NCBI RefSeq assembly: GCF_030813715.1
Contig: NZ_JAUSUZ010000001.1
Span: 2,542,001-2,606,000, forward strand
Length of the DNA stretch: 64,000 nt
From: Catenuloplanes indicus
GTDB lineage: Bacteria > Actinomycetota > Actinomycetes > Mycobacteriales > Micromonosporaceae
Direction of reading: 5' to 3'
The position numbers were made by a program, and so were the translations under genes. Of the stretch, positions 56,218 through 64,000 are shown piece after piece (the stretch's first letter is position 1; each line of letters opens with the position of its first letter). The notes below the pieces were generated by a model. That model was not told the origin of the DNA. It saw nothing but the letters and a program-made list of their open reading frames with translations, and searched no databases.

Positions 56218-58965
56218 ATGGACCCGCGGAAGATCCTTGTGGCGCTGGCGGACCTGGCGCCGGCCAGGTCGGAGCTGGTGCTGGACGTGACCCGGGCCGG
56301 GCAGCCGTTCGCGTGGCTGGAGGAACCGGAGCGGGCGCCGGTGGGGCGGGTCGGTGACCGGTTCGCCGGGCTGGACGCGCTGCACCGGGAGGAGCGGGTG
56401 CTGCGACGCGGGCTGGGCTGGGTGCTGGGCAGCGCGGAGATCGGCGGGGTGCGGCGGCGGGTGCGGGTGCCGTTGGTGTCGCAGCCGGTGCGGATGGAGC
56501 GCGGGCTGCGCGGGCGGCTGCTGCCGGCCGGGGATCTGGAGATCACGCCGCTGCTGGCGGACCGCGGGCTGGCGGCGCGGTTCGAGGAGGCGTCGGGGCT
56601 GGGCGGCCCGGGGTGGCTGACCGCGCCCGGCACGAAGGCGTGGATCTCGTCGCTGGCCTGGGCGGCCGAGCTGCCGGTGCGCGACGTGCTGGAGCCGCCG
56701 GTCCGGAAGGCGCCGGCGGAACACCTGGTGGCGTACGCGGTGGCGGCGCTCTACGTGGCCCGCGACGTGGCCTCGACCGGCCCGCGCGACACGCTGCTGA
56801 CCTGGTCCAACCGCACCGGCCTGGAACACACCGCGCTCGACGCCGTCTACCGCGGGACGGACGGCGGCGCGGACCCGCAGGCGGGCGAGGAGACCGGCGA
56901 GCGCGTCCGCTCGCCGCTTCCGCTGAACGCGGCGCAGCGGACGGTGGTCGCGCGCAGCCGCCGGGAGCGGCTGGTGGTGGTGTCCGGGCCGCCGGGCAAC
57001 GGCAAGTCGCACGCGGTCGTCGCGGCCGCGCTGGACACCGTGGACCGCGGCGGCTCGGTGCTGATCGCCACCCAGTCGCGGCACGCGGCCGAGGTGCTCG
57101 GCGGCCTGCTGGACCGCTATCCGGGCCCGGTGCCGGTGCTGTTCGGCGACGCGGAGCGGCGCGAGGAGATCGCCACGAAGCTGACCGCCGGTCTCGGCGA
57201 GGGCGTACCGCGGAGCCGCCTGGCCGAGGACGCGCGCCGCGCCGACGAGGCCGCCGCGACCGTGGCGCGCACCGAGCGGGAGATCACCGCGGCACTGGAC
57301 CGGGAGGCGCTGGCCGAGCGGCTGGAGGAGTGGCTCCCGCTGCTGCCCGCGCTGCGTACCGACGTACCCGCGGTCTTCGCCCCTGATTTTGATCTTGATC
57401 GGGCCCGGCGGCTGCACGGCGAGGCGACCGCGGAGGCGCACGGCTGGTGGCGGGCCTGGCGGCGGCGCCGCGCCGCGGCGCGACTGCGGGCACTGCACGA
57501 GGACCACGACCGCGTGGGTACGGCGTTGCGCGCCGCCGCGAGCGTGCGCGCCGCCGCCGAGCTGGCCGCGTCCGGCGGCACCGACCTGGCCGCGCACTGG
57601 GACGCGCTGGCCCGCGCGGACGACGCGCTCGCGGCCGCGACCGGCACCCGGATGCGCCACGACGCGACCAGCGCGGCCCGCTGGGACGCCGCCGCCCGCC
57701 GGAGCGCGTCCGCGCTGGCCGCCGCGCTGCGGGCCGGACGCGCGCGGCGCCGCGAGGCCCTGGCCGCGCTGGACGCGCAGGCGCTGGTCCGCGCGCTGCC
57801 GCTGTGGGTCGGCACGGTCACCGACGCGGAGGATCTGCTGCCGGCCGTACCGGCGCTGTTCGATCTGGTGATTCTGGACGAGGCCGCGCACATCGACCAG
57901 CTCCGGGCCGCGCCGGTGCTGGCCCGGGCCCGGGCCGCGCTGATCGTCGGCGACCCGCGTCAGCTGCGGTTCGTCTCGTTCGTCGGAGACGCGGACGTGG
58001 CCGTGACGCTGGCCGCGCACGGCCTCGGCGAGTACGCGGACCGCCTGGACCTGCGCCGGATCAGCGCGTTCGACCTGGCCGCCGGCGCCACCGCGGTGAC
58101 CGTGCTGGACGAGCACTACCGGTCCGTGCCGCACCTGATCGAGTTCTCCGCGCGGCGCTTCTACGACGACCGGATCGCGCTGGTCACCCGCCATCCGCGG
58201 ACCGAGGCCACGGACGCTGTCGAGGTGCGCACGGTCACGCCGGAGACCGAGATGGAGGCCGTGGTCGCGGAGGTCCGCGCGCTCGCCGCGGAGACCAGCA
58301 TCGGGGTGATCACGCCGTTCCGCGCGCACGCGGACGCGCTGGAGGCCGCGCTGCTGGCCGCGTTCGGCGTCGACGAGATCGAGGCGATGGGGCTGCGGGT
58401 CGGCACGGTACACGCGTTCCAGGGCGCGGAGGCGGACGTGGTGGTGGCGTCGCTCGGGCTCACCGACGCGGACCCGGCGTCCCGGCACCGGTTCGCCGCG
58501 GACCCGAACCTGTTCAACGTGCTGATCACCCGGGCACGCCGCCGGCTGGTCGTGGTGACCGCGCAGCGGGACGCGTCCGGGCTGATCGGCGACTTCCTCC
58601 GGTACGCCGCGGAGCCGCCCCGCCCGGCCTGCGCACCGCCGGACGCGGCCAAGGGCTGGGCCGCGCGACTGGGCCGCGAACTGGCCGAGTCCGGCGTGCC
58701 GGTCCGGGCCGGCTATCCGGTCGGCCGGTGGAGCGTGGACCTGTGCGCCGGCGAGACCGGCCTGATCTGCCGTGTGCACCCGGACGGCCCGGCCGCGCAC
58801 ATCGAGCGGCAGCGCACGCTGCGGCGCGCGGGCTGGCGGCTGCACGACGCGTTCCCCACCCGCTGGGACGGCGACGCCACCCGCGCCGCCCTGGAGCTGG
58901 CCGGCCCGACCGGCGAGTCAGCCGGTGATGTCCCGCGCCCGAGGCATAGCGACATCCAGGCCTAA
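56218..58965 (+). CDS. SF1 helicase with degenerate C-terminal nuclease domain
   Basis: A 915-residue UPF1-like superfamily 1 helicase. Q-motif/Walker A region SPLPLNAAQRT, then SGPPGNGKSH (about 258-267), motif II LVILDEAAHIDQ, motif III IVGDPRQLRFVSF, motif IV LDEHYRS and motif VI NVLITRARRRL. Residues about 375-540, between motifs Ia and II, are an Ala/Arg-rich helical insertion. The C-terminal 90 residues have the layout of the REase_MTES_1575 (Vsr-like) fold (YPVGRWSVDL and RQRTLRRAGWRL), but the catalytic E-x-D/K is replaced by CRVHPDG, so the nuclease may be inactive. GTG 56185 is an alternative start. Not in an operon. Confidence 0.82.
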   Translation: MDPRKILVALADLAPARSELVLDVTRAGQPFAWLEEPERAPVGRVGDRFAGLDALHREERVLRRGLGWVLGSAEIGGVRRRVRVPLVSQPVRMERGLRGRLLPAGDLEITPLLADRGLAARFEEASGLGGPGWLTAPGTKAWISSLAWAAELPVRDVLEPPVRKAPAEHLVAYAVAALYVARDVASTGPRDTLLTWSNRTGLEHTALDAVYRGTDGGADPQAGEETGERVRSPLPLNAAQRTVVARSRRERLVVVSGPPGNGKSHAVVAAALDTVDRGGSVLIATQSRHAAEVLGGLLDRYPGPVPVLFGDAERREEIATKLTAGLGEGVPRSRLAEDARRADEAAATVARTEREITAALDREALAERLEEWLPLLPALRTDVPAVFAPDFDLDRARRLHGEATAEAHGWWRAWRRRRAAARLRALHEDHDRVGTALRAAASVRAAAELAASGGTDLAAHWDALARADDALAAATGTRMRHDATSAARWDAAARRSASALAAALRAGRARRREALAALDAQALVRALPLWVGTVTDAEDLLPAVPALFDLVILDEAAHIDQLRAAPVLARARAALIVGDPRQLRFVSFVGDADVAVTLAAHGLGEYADRLDLRRISAFDLAAGATAVTVLDEHYRSVPHLIEFSARRFYDDRIALVTRHPRTEATDAVEVRTVTPETEMEAVVAEVRALAAETSIGVITPFRAHADALEAALLAAFGVDEIEAMGLRVGTVHAFQGAEADVVVASLGLTDADPASRHRFAADPNLFNVLITRARRRLVVVTAQRDASGLIGDFLRYAAEPPRPACAPPDAAKGWAARLGRELAESGVPVRAGYPVGRWSVDLCAGETGLICRVHPDGPAAHIERQRTLRRAGWRLHDAFPTRWDGDATRAALELAGPTGESAGDVPRPRHSDIQA

Positions 58966-59032
58966 CGATGACTAAGTCAACCCGGGACGAACCGTCCTAG
59001 ATCTGATAAAGATAGGTCCGGAGGTGGGAACA

Positions 59033-60214
59033 ATGGCGTTCTATCGTTCCGTCGGCGAGGTTCCGCCGAAACGGCACACCCAGCACCGGCGCCCGGACGG
59101 TGGCCTCTACTACGAGGAGCTGATGGGCGAGGAGGGCTTCTCCGCCGACTCGTCACTGCTCTACCACCGCGAGATCCCGACCGCGATCGTGGACGCGTCG
59201 CCGTGGCAGCCACCCGGCCTCGGCACCACCGCGAACCATCCGCTGCTCCCCCGGCACTTCAAGCTGCACGACCTGTTCAAGGACGCGGACGAGGCCGACG
59301 TGGTCACCGGGCGGCGCCTGGTCCTCGGCAACGGCGACGTGCGCATCTCCTACGCGGTGGCCAGCACGCCGTCGCCGCTCTACCGCAACGCAATCGGCGA
59401 CGAGTGCGTCTACGTCGAGTCCGGCAATGCGATCGTGGAGACCGTGTTCGGCACGCTGACCGCGACCGCCGGCGACTACGTGCTCCTGCCGCGCGCCACC
59501 ACGCACCGGTGGGTGCCGCAGAGCCGGGAACCACTGCGTGCGTACGTGATCGAGGCGAACAGCCACATCGCGCCGGCCAAGCGCTACCTCTCCCGGTACG
59601 GCCAGTTCCTCGAGCACGCGCCGTTCTGCGAGCGGGACCTGCACGGACCGGGCGCACCGCTGCTCGCCGACGGCACCGATGTCCCGGTGCTGGTCAAGCA
59701 CCGCGGCGGCGCCGGGGGCGTGACCGGCACCCGCTACGTCTACCCGAGGCACCCGTTCGACGTGGTCGGCTGGGACGGCTGCCTCTACCCGTACACGTTC
59801 AGCGTCCACGACTTCGAGCCGATCACCGGGCGGGTGCACCAGCCGCCGCCGGTGCACCAAGTGTTCGAGGGCGCCGGGTTCGTGATCTGCAACTTCGTGC
59901 CCCGCAAGGTCGACTATCACCCGCTGGCCATCCCGGTGCCGTACTACCACTCCAACGTGGACAGCGACGAGGTCATGTTCTACTGCGGCGGGAACTACGA
60001 GGCGCGCAAGGGCTCGGGCATCGGCCAGGGCTCGATCTCCCTGCACCCGGGTGGCCACCCGCACGGCCCGCAACCCGGCGCCTACGAACGCTCGATCGGC
60101 GTGACCGAGGTCGACGAGCTGGCCGTCATGGTCGACACGTTCCGCCCGCTGGAGCTGGGCGAGGGCGCCACCGCCTGCGAGGACCCGGCCTACCCGTGGA
60201 GCTGGGCCCGGTGA
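59033..60214 (+). CDS. hmgA: Homogentisate 1,2-dioxygenase
   Basis: A 393-residue iron(II) dioxygenase that opens the ring of homogentisate in tyrosine and phenylalanine breakdown. The cupin-like core includes HRWVPQSREPLRAYVIE, SNVDSDEVMFYCGG and SLHPGGHPHGPQPG with the iron-binding His/Glu residues. ATG 59033 has GGAGGT 7 nt upstream. Its stop overlaps the start of the fumarylacetoacetase gene (GTGA). The maleylacetoacetate isomerase step is not encoded nearby. Confidence 0.94.
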   Translation: MAFYRSVGEVPPKRHTQHRRPDGGLYYEELMGEEGFSADSSLLYHREIPTAIVDASPWQPPGLGTTANHPLLPRHFKLHDLFKDADEADVVTGRRLVLGNGDVRISYAVASTPSPLYRNAIGDECVYVESGNAIVETVFGTLTATAGDYVLLPRATTHRWVPQSREPLRAYVIEANSHIAPAKRYLSRYGQFLEHAPFCERDLHGPGAPLLADGTDVPVLVKHRGGAGGVTGTRYVYPRHPFDVVGWDGCLYPYTFSVHDFEPITGRVHQPPPVHQVFEGAGFVICNFVPRKVDYHPLAIPVPYYHSNVDSDEVMFYCGGNYEARKGSGIGQGSISLHPGGHPHGPQPGAYERSIGVTEVDELAVMVDTFRPLELGEGATACEDPAYPWSWAR

Positions 60215-61299
60215 GCCTGGGTGCCGCCGCCTACGGCGTGTTCAGCGTCGGGGACGGGCCACGGCGGCTCGGTGCGCTGGCCGGGGATCGCGTGCTCGAC
60301 CTGTCCGCGGCCGGGATCTTCGCGGCCACCTCGCTCAACCCGCTGCTGGCCGCCGGACCGGCCGTGTGGCGCGAGGTGCACGACCGGCTCGCCGACGTCG
60401 CCCTGGAAGAACACACACACCCCGCCGGCACGGTACGGATGCACCGCCCGTTCGACGTGGCCGACTACGCGGACTTCTACGCGTCCGAGCACCACGCCAC
60501 CAACGTGGGCCGGATCTTCCGCCCGGACGCGCCGCCGCTGCACCCGAACTGGAAACACCTGCCGATCGGCTACCACGGCCGGGCCGGCACGGTCGTGGTG
60601 TCCGGCACGGACATCCGCCGCCCGGCCGGCCCGCTCGGCCCCGGCGAGTTCGGGCCGACGCGCAAGCTCGACTTCGAGGCGGAGGTCGGGTTCGTGGTCG
60701 GCGTGCCGTCCCGCGGGCCGGTGCGCTGCGACGACTTCGCGGCGCACGTGTTCGGCGTCTGCCTGGTCAACGACTGGTCGGCCCGGGACGTGCAGCGCTG
60801 GGAGGCAACGCCGCTCGGCCCGTTCCTCGGCAAGTCGTTCGCCACGTCGATCGGCGCCTGGGTCGTACCGTTGCATGCTCTGGCTCCGGCCCGGACCGCA
60901 GCGCCGCGGCAGGAACCGCTGCCGCTGCCGTATCTCCGGGGTGACCGGCCATGGGCGCTGGACCTGGAGATCGAGATTCGGATCAACGGGTACGTGGTGT
61001 CCCGGCCCCGGTTCGCGGACATGTACTGGACGCCGGACCAGATGCTCGCGCACCTGACCGTGAACGGCGCAACGCTGCGCACCGGCGACCTGTTCGCGTC
61101 CGGCACGATCAGCGGGCCGGCCCGGGACCGGCGCGGCTGCCTGCTGGAACTCTCCTGGGACGGACGTGACCCACTGCCGCTCCCGGACGGCGGCTCGCGC
61201 ACCTACCTGGAGGACGGCGACACGGTCTCGATCTCCGCGACCGGTCCGGCCGGCGTCTCGCTCGGCACCGTCACCGGCACCGTCCGCCCTCACTCCTGA
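60211..61299 (+). CDS. fahA: Fumarylacetoacetase
   Basis: A 362-residue FAH-family hydrolase that splits fumarylacetoacetate, the last step of homogentisate breakdown. Metal-site segments DFEAEVGFVVG, VCLVNDWSARDVQRWE and GKSFATSIGAWVVP are typical. GTG 60211 is coupled to hmgA. The last 10 nt overlap the convergent permease gene. Confidence 0.93.
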   Translation: MSLGAAAYGVFSVGDGPRRLGALAGDRVLDLSAAGIFAATSLNPLLAAGPAVWREVHDRLADVALEEHTHPAGTVRMHRPFDVADYADFYASEHHATNVGRIFRPDAPPLHPNWKHLPIGYHGRAGTVVVSGTDIRRPAGPLGPGEFGPTRKLDFEAEVGFVVGVPSRGPVRCDDFAAHVFGVCLVNDWSARDVQRWEATPLGPFLGKSFATSIGAWVVPLHALAPARTAAPRQEPLPLPYLRGDRPWALDLEIEIRINGYVVSRPRFADMYWTPDQMLAHLTVNGATLRTGDLFASGTISGPARDRRGCLLELSWDGRDPLPLPDGGSRTYLEDGDTVSISATGPAGVSLGTVTGTVRPHS

Positions 61300-61946
61300 C
61301 GGCGGCCCACGTAGTAGACGGTGGCGGCGGCCGCGGCGACCATCAGCACGGAGACCGCGCCGAGGCCGGAGAGCGGCGTCAGCATGGTCTCCGGCGCGGC
61401 CTCGCTGCCGAGCAGCACCATCATCGGGCCGACCGGCGGCACCACGCGCAGCAGCACCATCGCGCCGACCGCGCCGACCGCGGCCAGCACGGCCACGCCG
61501 GTACGCCGGATCAGCAGCCGCGAGCAGAGCAGGCCGACCGCGATACCGGCGAACGCCGCGGTCAGCTGCGCCAGCACGCCGACCGCGAGGCCGGGGCCGG
61601 TGATCGGGTGCCGGCCCGCGTAGAGCGGATAGATCAGCCCGGTCAGCGTCAGCAGCGCCGCGACGAACGTGGCGGCCAGCACGTTCCCGGCCAGCACGCG
61701 GGTCTCGCCACCGGCCGCGGTCGCGGTCATCGCGCGCTGGGTGCGGTCCTCCGTGTTGACCAGCACGACGGTCAGCCAGGTCATGCAGAGGAACAGCACG
61801 AGCGCGCAGGCCGAGTACGTCTCGGCCAGCGGTCCGGCGTCGCCGGTGGTGAGCACCATGATCGCGGCGCCGAAGAGCAGGATCGGCGCGATGTACGCCT
61901 GGCTGCGCACCAGCATGGAGAGCGAGTAGCGGGCCAGCGCGATCAT
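61290..61946 (-). CDS. ABC transporter permease-like membrane protein
   Basis: A 218-residue protein with about six transmembrane helices (for example SQAYIAPILLFGAAIMVLTT and LAQLTAAFAGIAVGLLCSRL). Short loops; no enzyme motif. ATG 61946 overlaps the stop of the ABC ATPase gene by 4 nt, so it is the membrane subunit of that transporter. The substrate is unknown. Confidence 0.8.
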   Translation of the reverse strand: MIALARYSLSMLVRSQAYIAPILLFGAAIMVLTTGDAGPLAETYSACALVLFLCMTWLTVVLVNTEDRTQRAMTATAAGGETRVLAGNVLAATFVAALLTLTGLIYPLYAGRHPITGPGLAVGVLAQLTAAFAGIAVGLLCSRLLIRRTGVAVLAAVGAVGAMVLLRVVPPVGPMMVLLGSEAAPETMLTPLSGLGAVSVLMVAAAAATVYYVGRRQE

Positions 61947-63337
61947 CGGGCCTCCTCCGCGACGTCGGTGTCCTTCACCAGCGTGAGCTTGGGCCGCGGC
62001 CGGGGCTGCGGCTTCCGCGGCGCGGGGGCCGTGCGGGCGGGCGGCGGCTCGTCGGCGGCCGCGCTGTCGGCCCCCGCCGCGCTGTCGGCCCCCGCCGCGC
62101 TGTCGGCCGGGGCATGGCGGGAATCGTCGTCCGGCCGGTCACCACCGGAGACACCGTGGCCCTCCGAGTCGCGGCCACCGACACCTGCGACACCCCGATC
62201 GCCGCCGGAATCGCGGTCACCGCCACGCTCCCGGTCATCGACAGCACCGCGCTCGTCGCCGCCCCGGGAAGGCGCGACGGCCTCGGCGTCCGGCCTTCCG
62301 TCCGCCGCACGCCACGCGTCGCCGGGCCGGACGCCGCCCGACCGGCCGTCGTCCCACCCCGCATCGTCGTCGGGCCGCTGGTCACGCTCGTCCCCGTCCC
62401 GATCGCCCCGGGCCCCGGCCGCACGATCGTCGTCGGAGCGAACCCCCGCGCCGAACGCGTCGACCTCGTCCAGGCCCGCGCGTGCCCGCTCACCGGTCAC
62501 CACCGGCACCGGGGCTGAACGGCGGACCGACTGCACCGACCAGCCGTTGCCGAGCGCCTGGAAGATCAGCTCGTCCGCGTACTTCGCGACGATCTCCAGC
62601 GTCACCACCGCGTCGTCGCGGCGCGCATCGAGCACGCCGGGCAGCCGCCACCAGTCCGGCTCGGGCGCGTCCAGCGCCGCGTCGACCAGCTCCACGAACG
62701 CGAGCGTCTCGCCGGGCGGTGCGGTGGAGAGCCGGCCGCTCGCGATCCGGTAGATCACCGACGCGCTGGCCGAGACGACTGCCTCGCGGTGGTCGGTGAA
62801 CACCACGGCGCCGCCCTCGCGCGCGGTCTCCGCGATCAGCTCGGCCAGTACCTCGTGCGCGGCCGCGTCCAGCCCGGACCACGGCTCGTCCAGCACCAGC
62901 AGCTGCGGCGGGACCATCAGCGCCTGCGCGACCGCGACCTTCTGCGCGTTGCCCTTGGACAGCCGGCGCAGCTCCGCGTTCGCGCCGCCGACCAGCGCGA
63001 GCCGGGTGAGCAGCTCGTCCGCCCGGGCCACCGCGGCGCGCGTGCTCAGGCCCCGGATCCGGCCGATGTGCTTCAGGTAGGAGCGCGCCGAGATGCGCGC
63101 CTGGGTGGGGAACCGCTCGGGCACGTAGCCGACCACCCGTGGCCGGGCGATCACCGCGCCGGACGAGACCGGCGAGAGCCCGGCGACGATGCGCAGCAGC
63201 GTCGACTTGCCGGAACCGTTGCCGCCGACCACACCGACGACCTCGCCCGGATAGATCACCAGGTCGATGTCGTCCAGCACGGTGCGTGATCGATCGTATC
63301 GCTTGCCGACGCCGCGCAGCTCGACGAGGCCAGCCAT
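61943..63337 (-). CDS. ABC transporter ATPase with long disordered tail
   Basis: A 464-residue protein. The ATPase domain (1-210) has Walker A GGNGSGKST (about 39-47), signature LSKGNAQKVAVAQ, Walker B LLVLDEPWSGLD and an H-loop TDHREA. After about 285 it becomes a highly charged Arg/Asp/Gly-rich tail, ending with Pro/Arg-rich PRKPQPRPRPKLTLVKD and containing the tandem ADSAAG repeat. The tail is unlike standard ABC ATPases; the function is unknown. Start ATG 63337 with GGAGG 4 nt upstream. Confidence 0.85.
   Translation of the reverse strand: MAGLVELRGVGKRYDRSRTVLDDIDLVIYPGEVVGVVGGNGSGKSTLLRIVAGLSPVSSGAVIARPRVVGYVPERFPTQARISARSYLKHIGRIRGLSTRAAVARADELLTRLALVGGANAELRRLSKGNAQKVAVAQALMVPPQLLVLDEPWSGLDAAAHEVLAELIAETAREGGAVVFTDHREAVVSASASVIYRIASGRLSTAPPGETLAFVELVDAALDAPEPDWWRLPGVLDARRDDAVVTLEIVAKYADELIFQALGNGWSVQSVRRSAPVPVVTGERARAGLDEVDAFGAGVRSDDDRAAGARGDRDGDERDQRPDDDAGWDDGRSGGVRPGDAWRAADGRPDAEAVAPSRGGDERGAVDDRERGGDRDSGGDRGVAGVGGRDSEGHGVSGGDRPDDDSRHAPADSAAGADSAAGADSAAADEPPPARTAPAPRKPQPRPRPKLTLVKDTDVAEEAR
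62061..62111. repeat. 18-bp tandem repeat inside the ABC ATPase tail
   Basis: The unit gcgctgtcggcccccgcc occurs at 62061-62078 and 62079-62096, with a third partial copy to about 62111. It encodes the repeated peptide ADSAAG. The repeat length is a multiple of three, so copy changes keep the frame. Confidence 0.8.
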
Positions 63338-63454
63338 GACACCTCCATATTCGCAGGCATCCGCCCGTCGCCCGGCCCAGCATACAAACCGAGGAGCATT
63401 CGCGGGGGTACGGGAAAGCGCCGTCACCCACCCGAAGACGATTACTCGCAGTGA

Positions 63455-64000
63455 TCATCTCGTCGCGATCAGATCCACCACGATGAGCAGCGCGACCACG
63501 TCCCACCCTCGCCAGAGCTGCCGCAGCAGGTCGATCGGGAGCAGCCCGAACGGCGTCTCCACGACCGGCCCGTCGTAGACCAGCGACGGCCGGGTGCCCG
63601 AGCGGTACACCGCGCCGCCCACGCCGAGCAGCAGCACCACGGCCAGCCACGGCGGCCGCTCCCCCGCGACCGGCGCGGTGACCATGAAGAACAGTGCGGC
63701 GGCGAGCACCGGCACGGCCAGGTGCGCCACCTTCAGCTCGGTGTCGCCGCCGCCGAGCGCGCGCCGCAGCCCGGGCGACCGGGTGATCGCGCGCAGCCCG
63801 CCGGCCAGCCGGTCCCCGGCCAGGAACGCGGTGAGCACCAGCGCCGGGCCGGCCAGCCCCGGGACCGCGAGCGCGACCGCGTACTGCACCAGCACCAGCG
63901 CGGCCCAGCCGAGCAGCGCGGCCCGCCGCCGGACGGCCCGGCGCAGCTCCGCCTGGGTCAGCGCCCACCAGCGCGGACCGGCCCGGAACCGGCGGCTGCG
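63455..64000 (-). CDS. Integral membrane protein, N-terminus outside window
   Basis: The frame is open to base 64000, so the start lies beyond the window; 182 residues are visible. Several hydrophobic helices (for example AALLGWAALVLVQYAVALAV and VAHLAVPVLAAALFFMVTAP) and the C-terminal LRQLWRGWDVVALLIVVDLI are seen. It precedes the ABC ATPase and permease genes on the same strand and probably belongs to the same transporter. I do not recognise the family. Confidence 0.7.
   Translation of the reverse strand, partial: RSRRFRAGPRWWALTQAELRRAVRRRAALLGWAALVLVQYAVALAVPGLAGPALVLTAFLAGDRLAGGLRAITRSPGLRRALGGGDTELKVAHLAVPVLAAALFFMVTAPVAGERPPWLAVVLLLGVGGAVYRSGTRPSLVYDGPVVETPFGLLPIDLLRQLWRGWDVVALLIVVDLIATR

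Noticed and set aside
55714-58845. A very long minus-strand open frame opposite the helicase gene
   Set aside because: It is a shadow of GC-rich third positions; it is His/Arg/Pro-rich with no motif, while the plus strand encodes a complete helicase. The same holds for 20733-22844, 24135-25829, 30564-32579, 40893-44393, 46196-48283, 49540-52449 and 52374-54506.

Overview
This 64 kb window is a high-GC chromosomal segment of a filamentous actinobacterium, most likely Micromonosporaceae (Actinoplanes/Catenuloplanes type). The basis is the set of lineage markers: WhiA, RbpA, OpcA, an acVLRF1-type peptidyl-tRNA hydrolase, a SigE-family sigma factor with a membrane partner, frequent GTG starts, GTGA/ATGA coupled genes and several probable leaderless starts. 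Most of the window is core genome. There is no rRNA, tRNA, CRISPR array, prophage or insertion sequence that I can support.

Layout. 1-9957: accessory and regulatory genes: a neutral zinc peptidase (cut by the window edge), a lipoprotein, a Ser/Thr kinase divergent from an ECF sigma factor, acVLRF1, a SigE-type sigma with its membrane partner, an AlkD-like glycosylase, an FAD hydroxylase, a LysE exporter and a HAD-like protein. 10040-16716: the full SUF iron-sulfur operon on the minus strand, sufR-sufB-sufD-Rieske ferredoxin-sufC-sufS-sufU-sufT, with a probable SufR operator over the sufR start. 16822-20464: heme A and heme O synthases (ctaA, ctaB) flanking an ATP-grasp protein and a small conserved protein. 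20757-29023: the carbon operon tkt-tal-pgi-zwf-opcA-pgl, supplying pentose phosphates and NADPH. 29199-30619: a 2H phosphoesterase-like protein and a short M50-like membrane peptidase.

30585-37823 is the most interesting part: four minus-strand genes, each joined to the next by a 4-nt start/stop overlap. In transcription order they encode a STAND-like ATPase with an N-terminal helical DNA-binding-like region and C-terminal repeats, a PD-(D/E)XK/DUF559-like nuclease, a small winged-helix-like protein, and a 1135-residue protein joining an AAA ATPase to a HerA-type ATPase. The architecture resembles DNA-translocating defence systems, but I cannot match it to a named one. I propose it as the candidate undescribed system.

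38192-48586: a small disordered ORF, a SnoaL-like protein, rbpA, secG, then glycolysis (gap-pgk-tpiA) and the conserved uvrC-rapZ-yvcK-whiA cluster. 48667-54359: a Tat-type Rieske lipoprotein, uvrA and a GT-C-like membrane protein. 54443-55943: an MBL hydrolase followed by two decayed genes, a VapB-type antitoxin interrupted by a stop codon and a GMC/cholesterol-oxidase gene with its middle deleted. 56218-64000: an SF1 helicase with a degenerate C-terminal nuclease domain, the tyrosine-catabolic pair hmgA-fahA, and an ABC transporter whose ATPase carries a long disordered tail.
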